A stretch of 64,000 bases of DNA from Candidatus Obscuribacter phosphatis (GCA_001899315.1 MOYA01000001.1:478859-542858), one strand, 5' to 3'; shown: positions 23,224 to 31,642, counted from the first letter of the stretch. Made by a program: numbers and translations. Notes: a model not told the origin generated them from the sequence alone.

Positions 23224-24924
23224 ATGTCTTTAGAAAAAGCTACGGTAAGATTTTTTTGTTCTTTCTTGGTCGTTTGGATTGCTGCTGCCAGTTCGGTAAG
23301 TGCGCAAGTGCTTAGTTCTGATCCGTCTAGAACTGAAACGGAAACAGATAGTTTGCAAGACTTTCCTTCTCCATCTCCCTTGCAGATTCAGTCTCCTGCG
23401 TCACTTGACCAGAATGAGCCGCTTCTGCGCTCGCAGACAGTCTCTGAACCTGTACTTGATAGTGTTTTCTTAGCGCAGAATGCGTCTCCTTCATTACGCG
23501 GACTAGGTAGCGAGTCGAATAATTCTTTCCTGTTAAATGCCTCAATGAGCGATCTAGAAGAAGTGACAGTGCTTGCCGCTAAGAAAGAGCTGGAACTAAT
23601 TGGTCTTAATGCCAAATATAGAGTCGAGTCGACCAAGGTCGATAGGTATAAGACTTGGCGTAGCTTTGCCTTTAACATGGGGCAGTATGTCTTTAGTAAT
23701 ATTGGCATAGATCACGTCGCTTATGCTCGCTGGCGCACCTGGCAGCGCCCCAGTACGGCAGGAAAGTCTTTCCTCACCTTTGGTCCTTCCTTTCTTATCG
23801 TCGGCCATTCCATAGGTACAGCTGGTGCTCTCACCGAGCTTACGATTGACGCCTGGCGCGCTCGCCAGTTAAGAAAGATGAAGATGGATGAGAAGTCTTA
23901 TCGACAGAAAGTGAATGAGCTAAAGTCGGAAATTGACCGACTTCTCTTGAGAAGGCAGACCTTAATTGAGAGTAAGCAGTTTAGCGAGGAAGCTGCAAAG
24001 TTTGCCTCTAGAGAAGGTGCTCTTCTGAAAAATATGAGAGATGCCGCTCTCATCGAGTACAGGAATTTTTGCGTGAGAGGAAAAGCCTTTCGGACAGGCA
24101 GAGATGTTGCCAATCTTATGAGCTTGGGGGGCGCCACTACCGGTGGTTACCTTGGCGCTCTCTGTGGTCTGCTGGCTATCACCAATAGAAAACCAAATAT
24201 CGCTGGGCCGGCCGGAATAGGATTTATTGTTTCTGGTGGATTCATCGTGCTAGGTCCGGTGGTTTCCAAGGTTAGTTCCATTGCGGCTTCACGCCGGTTG
24301 ACCAGATCTCTCGATAAAGAGCTGGGGCAGTTAGACCTTGAGTCGGTTAAGAATCTAGAGAGTGGTTCAATTGAACTTAGCCGGCTTGCTGATAATGTTG
24401 ATTTGTCCTCTGCAGAAGGCATGAAAATTCGTCTCAAGCTGTATCAAGCCGGGGCGGCCGCTTTCCACAAGGACTCAGCAATGGCTCTGGCCGAGAAGCT
24501 GAACGCTTCCCGGGAGTTTAAAGAAAGGGTTTTGGCAAACACCTTGATAGGTGGTACGAAAATTGGTTGGGGTGTGCAGTTGGCACGGGCTGGTTTCGGT
24601 TTTCATCAGGCCCCGGCGCCGCGAACGCAGGTAATCAGTGTCAACGTTGATGGAAAGAACCTTCCAATCTACAGCTACAGACCGAAGACACCTGGCTCGG
24701 TTTTTTCGCATCGGGTAGCCATGGGTGCCACCACCTTTATCCCAGGCACCGCCATAGGCATACTCGATACTATGCAAAACCGCGCCAGGGGACAAATTAA
24801 AACAAATAAGCTGAAGAAGGAGGGCAAACTGCCAGCGATGGTGATTGCACAGAGATTGTCTGCTCTAGAGAATCTTGATAGACAGTTGGAGGAAGAGTTG
24901 CAGCGATTGCAATCTAATAGGTAA
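23224..24924 (+). CDS. exported or membrane protein with coiled coil, unknown function
   Basis: The ATG at 23224 begins a 566-residue protein; an upstream GTG-type frame start at 23206 is less likely. A signal peptide (about 8-28, ending SVSAQ) is followed by a Ser/Pro-rich region. Then come a helical part with heptad-like charged coiled coils (about 105-125 and 205-275) and several glycine-rich hydrophobic stretches (about 175-200, 290-345, 490-520). A final coiled coil ends the chain. I do not recognise a family. It follows the nar operon by about 120 bp on the same strand and stops one base before the end of the convergent CMD gene, with no room for a terminator. Confidence 0.6.
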   Translation: MSLEKATVRFFCSFLVVWIAAASSVSAQVLSSDPSRTETETDSLQDFPSPSPLQIQSPASLDQNEPLLRSQTVSEPVLDSVFLAQNASPSLRGLGSESNNSFLLNASMSDLEEVTVLAAKKELELIGLNAKYRVESTKVDRYKTWRSFAFNMGQYVFSNIGIDHVAYARWRTWQRPSTAGKSFLTFGPSFLIVGHSIGTAGALTELTIDAWRARQLRKMKMDEKSYRQKVNELKSEIDRLLLRRQTLIESKQFSEEAAKFASREGALLKNMRDAALIEYRNFCVRGKAFRTGRDVANLMSLGGATTGGYLGALCGLLAITNRKPNIAGPAGIGFIVSGGFIVLGPVVSKVSSIAASRRLTRSLDKELGQLDLESVKNLESGSIELSRLADNVDLSSAEGMKIRLKLYQAGAAAFHKDSAMALAEKLNASREFKERVLANTLIGGTKIGWGVQLARAGFGFHQAPAPRTQVISVNVDGKNLPIYSYRPKTPGSVFSHRVAMGATTFIPGTAIGILDTMQNRARGQIKTNKLKKEGKLPAMVIAQRLSALENLDRQLEEELQRLQSNR

Positions 24925-25248
24925 TTAGTCCTCTTTATGTGAGTTGAGAATGTCATCCATCCAGGAGAGTATAGCCATCATGTTAGGAAACCCTAGAGTT
25001 GTTACAGAGAGCAGCGCCACATGTCTTATCTCTTCAGGGTCTAAACCGGCTTCTAAAGCTCTGCGTGTATGCGAATGTAGAGCTCCTTCCATCTTGGCAC
25101 CGCTGGCGATGGCAAGTTTAACTAGCGCAATTTCGCGAGGGCTCAACGGTCCACCTGCTACGGCAGCCTTGCCAAGTTCTTCGTATGCCTTGAATACCTG
25201 CGGATGGGATTTTTGAAATGCTGTGAATCTTCCAGGTAGTTTTGCCAT
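24925..25248 (-). CDS. carboxymuconolactone decarboxylase (AhpD-like)-fold protein without the cysteine pair
   Basis: A 107-residue all-helical CMD-family protein (LSPREIALVKLAIASG, then SHTRRALEAGLDPEEIRHVALLSVTTLGFP). Peroxidase-type members have C-x-x-C before the conserved His, whereas here the equivalent is EGALHSH, so AhpD-like disulfide chemistry is not possible. The His is kept. The ATG at 25248 follows GGAGG. It is divergent from the second NarK-type transporter with overlapping start regions, which suggests co-regulation with nitrate or nitrite transport. Its reaction is unknown. Confidence 0.8.
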   Translation of the reverse strand: MAKLPGRFTAFQKSHPQVFKAYEELGKAAVAGGPLSPREIALVKLAIASGAKMEGALHSHTRRALEAGLDPEEIRHVALLSVTTLGFPNMMAILSWMDDILNSHKED

Positions 25249-25310
25249 ATTCGCCTCCAGTCAGTCGCCTCTTGAATGTAGAGATTTTAACAAATTTCAA
25301 TGGAGATTTT

Positions 25311-26819
25311 ATGCCTGAAAAGTATAAGTCGATATCGGTATTGACCGTAAGCACAGCTTCTTTTGTTGTCTGTTTTGCTTGTTGGGTATTGTACGGAGTG
25401 CTGGTCGCTTTTCTTGTCGACAATGGAGTTTACTCATTCGACGCCGGTCAGGTTGGTTGGCTTTTAGGTGTACCAATCTTGACCGGTTCTTTATTGAGGT
25501 TGCCTGCCGGAGTCTTAACAGATCGCTATGGCGGTCGGGTCGTCTTCGTGACAATTATGTTGATTTCTGCGGGATTTATGTACTTAGTCAGTTACTGCAC
25601 TGACTTTTGGCAATTTTTTCTCGCCGGTCTAGGTTTTGGTATTTCTGGAGCTTCCTTTGCCGTGGGTATTGCCTATACTTCTCTTTGGTTTCCCAGAGAG
25701 AAGCAAGGTACTGCTCTGGGTATCTTTGGTGCAGGAAATGCCGGTGCATCTCTTACGAGCATGGGGGCTCCACATCTTCTCAATTTTTGCACCGACAATC
25801 TGCATTTCCTGGAGGGCTGGCGTCAAGTTCCTCGGATATATGCCGCAATTCTGGTAGTGGTCTCCCTCTTATTCTGGTTCTGTTCATTCCCTCGTAAGGT
25901 CGAGAAGAAAGGCATCTCTATTCTGCAGCAACTAGCCCCTTTGAGAGAGGTTAGGGTTTGGCGATTTGGACTTTATTACTTCTTTGTCTTTGGAGGGTTT
26001 GTTGCACTTTCTCAGTGGCTGATTTCCTACTATCTCAACGTATATGCCATGTCTCTGGCAATGGCAGGCTTGATGGCCAGTATTTTTAGCTTACCTTCAG
26101 GAGTGATACGAGCAATCGGTGGTTGGTTGTCGGATAAGTTTGGGGCGCGTTCTGTAATGTATTCGGTTCTGGTTTCATGTTTGATTGCTTCCTTAGCTCT
26201 CTGTGTGCCTCGTATGGATGTCGAAACACCCGGACAAGGAGTTATGTGCACCAAGAAGGGGATAGTGGAAAGCGTTACTGCAAGTGAGATTGTTGTCGCT
26301 GGGAAATGCTATAAGCTTCGAGCGAAGCAGCAGGATGATCTACTTACGATATTTGAGGATAGAAAAGAGTTGTTGGTTTGGCCGACAACTGTATTTTGGC
26401 AAGAGCCTCTTGTTAAAGTGGGCGACAGTGTTTTGAAGAAGCAGATCTTAGCCCAAGGTGTGACTCATATTTTCTTTCAAGCCAATGTTTGGATATTTAC
26501 TTTCTTTGTGCTTGTGTTAGGGGTGATGACCGGCATAGGAAAAGCTGCGGTGTATCGCCATATACCGGACTACTTCCCCCATGATGTTGGCGTTGTTGGT
26601 GGAATAGTGGGGGTTATCGGAGGTCTTGGAGGATTTGTCGGGCCAATTGTTTTCGGCTATCTTTTGCAGGCAACGGGGATTTGGACCACTTGTTGGATGC
26701 TTTTCGCCATGCTTAGTGCCGTTTGTCTCTGGTGGATGCATGTCACAATAACTAGAATGCTCAGGCAAGAGGCTCCGCATCTCACTGAGAACATTGAGCC
26801 GTTTCCGCGTCCGACCTAG
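25311..26819 (+). CDS. NarK-family nitrate/nitrite transporter with inserted soluble domain
   Basis: A 502-residue MFS protein with early helices and nitrate-porter motifs (LPAGVLTDRYGGR, GASFAVGIAYTSLWFPREKQGTALGIFGAGNAG; later GIGKAAVYRHIPDYFP). The ATG at 25311 has GGAG 6 nt upstream and replaces a longer frame from 25242. Between helices 8 and 9 (about residues 308-386) lies an extra soluble segment with short strands, containing GIVESVTASEIVVAG and VKVGDSVLKKQILAQG. This recalls half-motifs of barrel-sandwich (biotinyl/lipoyl-like) hybrid domains. Such an insert is not part of standard NarK. It may be a docking or regulatory domain. Confidence 0.88.
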   Translation: MPEKYKSISVLTVSTASFVVCFACWVLYGVLVAFLVDNGVYSFDAGQVGWLLGVPILTGSLLRLPAGVLTDRYGGRVVFVTIMLISAGFMYLVSYCTDFWQFFLAGLGFGISGASFAVGIAYTSLWFPREKQGTALGIFGAGNAGASLTSMGAPHLLNFCTDNLHFLEGWRQVPRIYAAILVVVSLLFWFCSFPRKVEKKGISILQQLAPLREVRVWRFGLYYFFVFGGFVALSQWLISYYLNVYAMSLAMAGLMASIFSLPSGVIRAIGGWLSDKFGARSVMYSVLVSCLIASLALCVPRMDVETPGQGVMCTKKGIVESVTASEIVVAGKCYKLRAKQQDDLLTIFEDRKELLVWPTTVFWQEPLVKVGDSVLKKQILAQGVTHIFFQANVWIFTFFVLVLGVMTGIGKAAVYRHIPDYFPHDVGVVGGIVGVIGGLGGFVGPIVFGYLLQATGIWTTCWMLFAMLSAVCLWWMHVTITRMLRQEAPHLTENIEPFPRPT

Positions 26820-26955
26820 ACTTAGATTGCGTATATATTAAGTAACTGATATATCAAATGAATCAGTAATTAGATTGATACGGGCTTGTTCTGCAAGAGC
26901 TAGGCTCAAGATGGGATCTCAAGAAGTTGCTTTCTTTTCGCGCGAGGACACGGCT

Positions 26956-27855
26956 ATGGACGGTTCTTCTATTCTGCTGCCTATTGACGGTTCAATAGAA
27001 TCTCTTTGGGCTGCAAACTTTGCTTGGCGTTTGGCAAAACGGACTGATTCTTCTGTGACTGCTCAACATGTTATAGATACTGATGCCGTGTGGCAGATGT
27101 TAGCATACGATCAGCCCGGGTTAATCGGAAGTGGAATCTATTTGGAGGCGAGGGAGAAGATTCTGGAAGCTTTGCGCTGTGCGGGCGAAGCTTTGATGGT
27201 CTCATACCAGGCAAGAGCCGGAGCGTTGGATATAGAGTCACGCTTCTTTCTAGATGAGGGCTCTCCTCTTTTTGAGATTGCTGATCGAGCCTCTAATCAT
27301 GATTTGATTGTAATGGGTTTCAACAATGCTACTAAGCGAAAAGGACGCAGACGTTTTTTTGAACTGTTGGCTGCTGTGGCTCCTGTGCCAGTAATGGTTT
27401 TGCGAGATATTGCAGAGGATTGGACCTGCCTGAGGATATTGGTGACTAACAGTCGGTTTACAGCGGCTGATATGGACGGAATATATGGTTTGAGTTCTAA
27501 ACTTGGTTTGTCTGTAGAAATTGTCGTTAATTCCGGTGTTGTCTCAATCGATAATGAATGTCTCAATCTTGATGGTTGGTCCAAATCTACGGGCGTCACC
27601 AAGATTAGAGAGGCGAATATTTCTGAAACTCTTTTACATGCGAATGAGTCTGAGATCGTAGTCTTAGATGCCGATATGGTTAGGGAAAACTGCAGCTTGT
27701 CTTCGCCTATTGAGGACTACATGAATTCTTCTTCAAAGCACGCTGTGATTCTTTGGCAACACTCTTCCTTAGTTACCGACAGATGCCGTAAGCAAAATTG
27801 CGGTGAAGATGGCAAAAACGGCTGCCGTTTTCCCCATCTCTCTAAAGCTATCTAG
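26956..27855 (+). CDS. tandem universal stress protein (UspA) with Cys-rich tail
   Basis: The ATG at 26956 has GAGG 8 nt upstream and starts directly at the first Usp strand (SSILLPIDGS). The first Usp domain (about 1-150) has DLIVMGFNN and PVPVMVLRD. Its glycine-rich nucleotide loop is poorly kept, so ATP binding is uncertain. The second, weaker domain runs to about 272. The last 25 residues contain three cysteines (DRCRKQNCGEDGKNGC). This tail is encoded where the gene overlaps the convergent YwiC-like gene by 87 bp. Linkage to nitrate respiration suggests a role under low oxygen. Confidence 0.8.
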   Translation: MDGSSILLPIDGSIESLWAANFAWRLAKRTDSSVTAQHVIDTDAVWQMLAYDQPGLIGSGIYLEAREKILEALRCAGEALMVSYQARAGALDIESRFFLDEGSPLFEIADRASNHDLIVMGFNNATKRKGRRRFFELLAAVAPVPVMVLRDIAEDWTCLRILVTNSRFTAADMDGIYGLSSKLGLSVEIVVNSGVVSIDNECLNLDGWSKSTGVTKIREANISETLLHANESEIVVLDADMVRENCSLSSPIEDYMNSSSKHAVILWQHSSLVTDRCRKQNCGEDGKNGCRFPHLSKAI

Positions 27856-28497
27856 TTTAGAGAGAAAGTGAATCTGTCCAACTGTCAGCAGTTGTATAAT
27901 AATGAAATTAGCGTAGAAGCCTGAGTCTCGGCAACAGCTGAAGCAGATAAGCCACAGTAGAATACCTAGTGCGAAGAGAAGGCTGTTAGTTTGTGGAGAC
28001 TCATGCTTGTAATTTCTTTGAATGGAAAGTTTGATTGCCAACACTCCGAATATTTCGGTGCTGGCTAAGGCTGCAATACAATAGACTTTGTTGACAAGAG
28101 TGAGACCATCGCAGCATAAGATTGGGGTTGCACATGCTCCTACAATTGCCATTATCTCAAGCAGTGTTCTCTTGCTCTTCGGTAGCAATTCCAGTGTCTT
28201 CGTTCCGGCGTAGAAGAAGAGAGCGGGTAGACAGGTTGCAATTGCCGAATCGATGGAGCCGCTTAGGCTACAGAGAACCGCAAGACTGAAAAGGGTTGAG
28301 AACGCAAGAGCCTTTTGTTTTTGTAAGCTGAGAAACTGCAAGAAAAGAAGGAGCAGTTTCATTGGAACTAGTAGCTGCTGAGCTGATAGCAACAAGGCTG
28401 TCAGGCAGGAGACAGTGAATGCTACCGTAATTCCATGTTCTTTTGGAAAGGCGAGAAGACCTGAGATTCTATAGCCTGGTGCTGTTGTGCTTGCCAT
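27769..28497 (-). CDS. YwiC-like integral membrane protein
   Basis: A 242-residue protein with seven to eight hydrophobic helices. It begins shortly after the start with LLAFPKEHGITVAF, which matches the PKEHG/PREHG start typical of the YwiC-like family. ywiC lies beside the fnr and nar genes in Bacillus subtilis (established gene neighbourhood), and its molecular function is unknown. The ATG at 28497 has AGAGGA about 7 nt upstream. It overlaps the convergent Usp gene by 87 bp and is divergent from the hemerythrin gene across a 220-260 bp control region. The context fits a nitrate-respiration accessory protein. Confidence 0.75.
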   Translation of the reverse strand: MASTTAPGYRISGLLAFPKEHGITVAFTVSCLTALLLSAQQLLVPMKLLLLFLQFLSLQKQKALAFSTLFSLAVLCSLSGSIDSAIATCLPALFFYAGTKTLELLPKSKRTLLEIMAIVGACATPILCCDGLTLVNKVYCIAALASTEIFGVLAIKLSIQRNYKHESPQTNSLLFALGILLWLICFSCCRDSGFYANFIIIQLLTVGQIHFLSKLDSFREMGKTAAVFAIFTAILLTASVGN

Positions 28498-28680
28498 GTT
28501 TTATCCTCTGGCACCATAGTAATCAATCTCTAAGAGCCAATGAATCGTAAAAAAGGATGATTGTGTCCGATTTTGTAAGCGGTCAACTAGCTTACTTCTT
28601 TGGGAGGATTCCGTCTTTTGATTGGAAATGGAAAATTCTTATTGTGAACAAATCATTTTTCACCAGTATCTATGTCAGCT

Positions 28681-28694
28681 TTGATAAGAGTCAA
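28681..28694 (+). promoter_or_regulatory. FNR/Dnr-like box upstream of hemerythrin gene
   Basis: TTGATAAGAGTCAA matches the CRP/FNR-family anaerobic or NO-responsive consensus TTGAT-N4-ATCAA with one mismatch. Its centre at 28687.5 predicts activation of a start near 28729 (class II spacing of about 41.5), which would lie before the ATG at 28757. It may also serve the divergent YwiC-like gene. Confidence 0.55.
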
Positions 28695-28756
28695 ATTGTG
28701 AAGGGGGAATTCAACTCTTGTCTATCTATATCGAACTAGCAGGAACAGAATTAGTT

Positions 28757-29329
28757 ATGAATAGAGAAGATACTCCACCACAAGGAATCTCACTTTCATC
28801 GACCATCGACGAAATCATTGATAAACATAACGCCTTTTTGAAAGAGCACCTTACCGTCATTCATAAGTTGGCTATAAGAGTGGCAGCGGTGCATGGTATT
28901 GAGAATCCATCCCTAGAGAAAATGGCTTCATCAATTGGAGTGTTGAAGGCCGAACTGGAGCAGCATATGCATAAAGAAGAGAAAGTACTTTTCCCGATGA
29001 TTAGAGACTTAGATAGAGGTGTGCTGCCGTTATCTTCGGTCAGAGGACCAATCAATGTGATGTTTCTTGAGCATGAGGAATTTACTGAGAATCTTGCAAA
29101 CATTAGAATATTGAATGACCCCATGAAAGAAGCTCTCTACAGCTGTGAGGACTACCTTTTGCTAGTAGATGAGTTGACTGTCTTGGAGAAGAACCTGGGC
29201 GAACATATTGCTAAAGAAAATCAATTCTTGTTTCCATCGTCAATTGAAAGACAGAACCAAATCACAGAAGGGATCGAAATGGCTAGATTAGCTTCTGGCC
29301 AATCCGAATTTCAAGAAACCGAAGGTTAG
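28757..29329 (+). CDS. hemerythrin-like di-iron protein (RIC/YtfE/ScdA C-terminal domain type)
   Basis: The 190-residue product matches the hemerythrin domain of RIC di-iron proteins that repair Fe-S clusters after nitric oxide damage. IIDKHNAFLKEHL (His ligand) is followed by a helix with VHGIENPSL, ELEQHMHKEEKVLFPMI (H-x3-E ligands), LEHEEF and LGEHIAKENQFLFP. The N-terminal ScdA-type domain of full RIC proteins is missing. The ATG at 28757 is preferred because the FNR-like box places the transcript start near 28729. A TTG at 28718 with AAGGGGG upstream is an alternative and would add 13 residues. It overlaps the convergent gene by 42 bp. Confidence 0.85.
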   Translation: MNREDTPPQGISLSSTIDEIIDKHNAFLKEHLTVIHKLAIRVAAVHGIENPSLEKMASSIGVLKAELEQHMHKEEKVLFPMIRDLDRGVLPLSSVRGPINVMFLEHEEFTENLANIRILNDPMKEALYSCEDYLLLVDELTVLEKNLGEHIAKENQFLFPSSIERQNQITEGIEMARLASGQSEFQETEG

Positions 29330-30346
29330 TAAGGCTTCTTCCCGATTTAGTTTTTTGGTCTGCAAAAGTTGATAAAGCACAGTGGCCGATTTTATCAGTT
29401 CAGTATCTTCGCGGTAGCGGCTCAATAGCGCTTCGGTAAGACGGGCAGGGTCTTTCAGTTCAGTCTCTTCCAATTCATCAAAGAGTTGCCGACAGCGCTT
29501 GGCGTCTAAGAGCCCGGTCTGTCTGAGGAAGTCTAGCAGGCTGTTGTCTGGGCTTTCTTGGGCCGAGCCGTCCGTATATTTGTCTATATATTTGAGCAGC
29601 TTGGCTGCTTCTTTCATACTGATCAGTCCCTCTTGCACCAACGAAATGAGCTTGACCGAAGCAATGATTGTTTTGCGGTCGAGGCTATGCAATCTGGTCA
29701 GCGAGTCTATCGAACGCACATCACCATCTTTGCGGGTGGATGGTTCGGTGGCAGCGGAAAGTTCGGCGGCTTCGAGCAGTTGTTCTAATTTGGCGCCGGA
29801 GCGGTCGATGCGAGTTTTGGACTGATGCAATTCTCTGATGCGATTGAGTGTTTCTTTGCGATCCAACTGCCCCAATCGCAGCTGCTTTTGCCAGTCGAGT
29901 GACTTTGTAATCAAGGCTTCGTCAACTGTATCGAATATCGTCAGAGTCTTTCCTAGTGGATAACCGACAAAAGTGGCCGAATTGAGACAGATTTCTAATT
30001 GGCGGTCGTCCACTATACCGGCATCGAGAAAAAGTTCGCCCAGCCGTGAGCGTCTGGCAGTGAAAGCTTCAGCATCGATAGCCATAAGCGAATCGGTAAG
30101 ATTCCAACCTCTTCTTCTCACTGTTTGCATGGCCCGGCAGGCGCAGTCATGACTTATCAGTCCGTCGTCAATCATATGACGGGCTTCTAAGGCTGCTTCC
30201 AGTTCATTCAATGAGATTGAATCAAGCGAAATGAGCGATTTACCAAGGGATAGACCGCTCAGCCTGGCTAGTTTTTCTGCTCTAACTAGGGTTGCTGCTC
30301 CGACAATTGACGAGTCTTCCAGCAGTTGACGCAAATCTGTAGGCAT
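29288..30346 (-). CDS. GspE-N-like helical repeat protein, unknown function
   Basis: A 352-residue soluble, mostly helical protein. It contains repeated copies of a helical module like the N-terminal domain of type II secretion ATPases (GspE/MshE), best seen in RLGELFLDAGIVDDRQLEI followed by GYPLGKTL (about residues 99-130). Weaker copies occur near 18-60, 62-95 and 225-300. No ATPase domain is present. Related modules occur in the large protein at 42546, so it seems to be a lineage family. The ATG at 30346 lacks a clear ribosome site. It is convergent with and overlaps the hemerythrin gene end. Confidence 0.65.
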   Translation of the reverse strand: MPTDLRQLLEDSSIVGAATLVRAEKLARLSGLSLGKSLISLDSISLNELEAALEARHMIDDGLISHDCACRAMQTVRRRGWNLTDSLMAIDAEAFTARRSRLGELFLDAGIVDDRQLEICLNSATFVGYPLGKTLTIFDTVDEALITKSLDWQKQLRLGQLDRKETLNRIRELHQSKTRIDRSGAKLEQLLEAAELSAATEPSTRKDGDVRSIDSLTRLHSLDRKTIIASVKLISLVQEGLISMKEAAKLLKYIDKYTDGSAQESPDNSLLDFLRQTGLLDAKRCRQLFDELEETELKDPARLTEALLSRYREDTELIKSATVLYQLLQTKKLNREEALLTFGFLKFGLARS

Positions 30347-30547
30347 ATTTGAAACTTACCAAAAGGAAATTGTAGCGCCAGGCTTTAATTTGCGAAGTTA
30401 AAGAAGCCAGTAACTAATAAAAATACCTCGATCTGCAGAGTTTTAAACCTCTGGGGAAAGAGAGCAAAGTTTTGTTTACATAAAGTGTCTGATTTGCCCT
30501 TGCCAAACGGTCTATATGGGCTCGAAATTTGCTCTCAAGCAAGCATC

Positions 30548-30757
30548 TCAAGCAAGCATAAAAACTAGGAAGAGCGATGCCACTAATATGCCTAGGCCAG
30601 TCAGCCAAGCTAGCTTTGCCAGGCTTCTTTGTCCAATTCGACTTGTCCGATGCATGGCACCAAATACGGCGCCGGTAAGTTTGATTTCCTTGGTCCTTGG
30701 TGTGGTATTGCTGGTGGTGCAGGCTGGGTCCTCCTGGCGCTCTCTTGCTTGAGCCAC
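30548..30757 (-). CDS. small C-terminally anchored membrane protein
   Basis: A GTG at 30757 follows AGGGG at 7 nt and opens a 69-codon frame. The basic first 45 residues are followed by one hydrophobic helix (about 48-69) at the extreme C-terminus, as in tail-anchored proteins. I recognise no family. The stretch 30347-30835 otherwise holds only short overlapping frames on the opposite strand. Support is the ribosome site and a coherent helix, so the call is tentative. Confidence 0.4.
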   Translation of the reverse strand: MAQARERQEDPACTTSNTTPRTKEIKLTGAVFGAMHRTSRIGQRSLAKLAWLTGLGILVASLFLVFMLA

Positions 30758-30835
30758 TTTAGTCCCCTATTTGTCGCCGTGTGCTGAAAAGAATTCACCG
30801 GCAACTGCGTTTGATACTATATGGGGTGTCTGATT

Positions 30836-31642
30836 TTATTTTGGCTTGCGCTTTTTGTCTGTCTTTAACGATTTGTCTGCAGCACTAGATTTTGTCGACT
30901 GCTTCGACTGGCTTTGTTTTTTGCTTGCTGTAGCGCCAGTCTCTTTTGCAGAGACTTTGCCCGAATTTTTGGCGACTTTGTTCTTTTCGATCAAGACCAT
31001 TCCGGGCAGACCTTTTCTGGCGGCATGGGTGAGTAACTTCATTTTCTGCTTGGGACCTTCGGCATGCAGCTTGCCGAAATCTTCTGCCTTTACTTCCACT
31101 ATGTCTATTGGTTCTTTGCAATAGACCGAGAAATGGCAAGACGCCTCTAGGGCTAGGCGGGTGATCGTCACCCCGTCATCCACCAGGTCGAAGATGCCGT
31201 AGAGGCAACCTTTGGCAAAGTCTGAACCTGAGCCGCGGGCGGCGAAGCGATCGTATTCATTGACAGAGAGGTTTTGCGAAATTGAAAAAATGCTGTACGG
31301 GGTCGCGACTAGAAAAACGTTGTAAATCGCTGCAAAGGTATCTTTGCCTGTGTCTACCAGAGTGTAGTTTTTCTTTAATTCGGTGTAGAGGTCGAGAAAG
31401 AATTGAAAGACTTCGTTCCTGTTCTTGAAGGTGTTCTCCATCATCGGATGTTTAGTGCGGTAGAGATGCTCGATACAATTGTCTAGTAGGGTATAACCGC
31501 TTGTGGCAATATAGGCATGTTTCAGTTTGATTATTTTGGAGCCGTTCACCACATCGACGGCGTACTCACTGCCGGTGGTCATCATGCGGTCTGCTCCCAG
31601 AAAAACTCTGCCGTTCTTTTTTACCGCCACAAGTATGGTCAT
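30836..31642 (-). CDS. proteasome-beta/HslV/Anbu-like Ntn hydrolase with lysine-rich tail
   Basis: The mature protein would start at Thr2 (TILVAVKKNGRVFLGADR), like proteasome beta subunits and HslV. Counting from that Thr, Asp17 is in place and Lys35 (NGSKIIKL) aligns with the catalytic lysine. ARGSGSDFAKGCLYGI matches the GSGS motif. The core of about 200 residues is followed by a roughly 50-residue Lys/Ser/Ala-rich tail (about 218-268). The ATG at 31642 has AAAGGAG 6 nt upstream. No HslU, Mpa/ARC, pup or Anbu-operon genes lie nearby, so the unfoldase or partner is unknown. It is predicted to be a cytoplasmic threonine peptidase. Confidence 0.8.
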   Translation of the reverse strand: MTILVAVKKNGRVFLGADRMMTTGSEYAVDVVNGSKIIKLKHAYIATSGYTLLDNCIEHLYRTKHPMMENTFKNRNEVFQFFLDLYTELKKNYTLVDTGKDTFAAIYNVFLVATPYSIFSISQNLSVNEYDRFAARGSGSDFAKGCLYGIFDLVDDGVTITRLALEASCHFSVYCKEPIDIVEVKAEDFGKLHAEGPKQKMKLLTHAARKGLPGMVLIEKNKVAKNSGKVSAKETGATASKKQSQSKQSTKSSAADKSLKTDKKRKPK

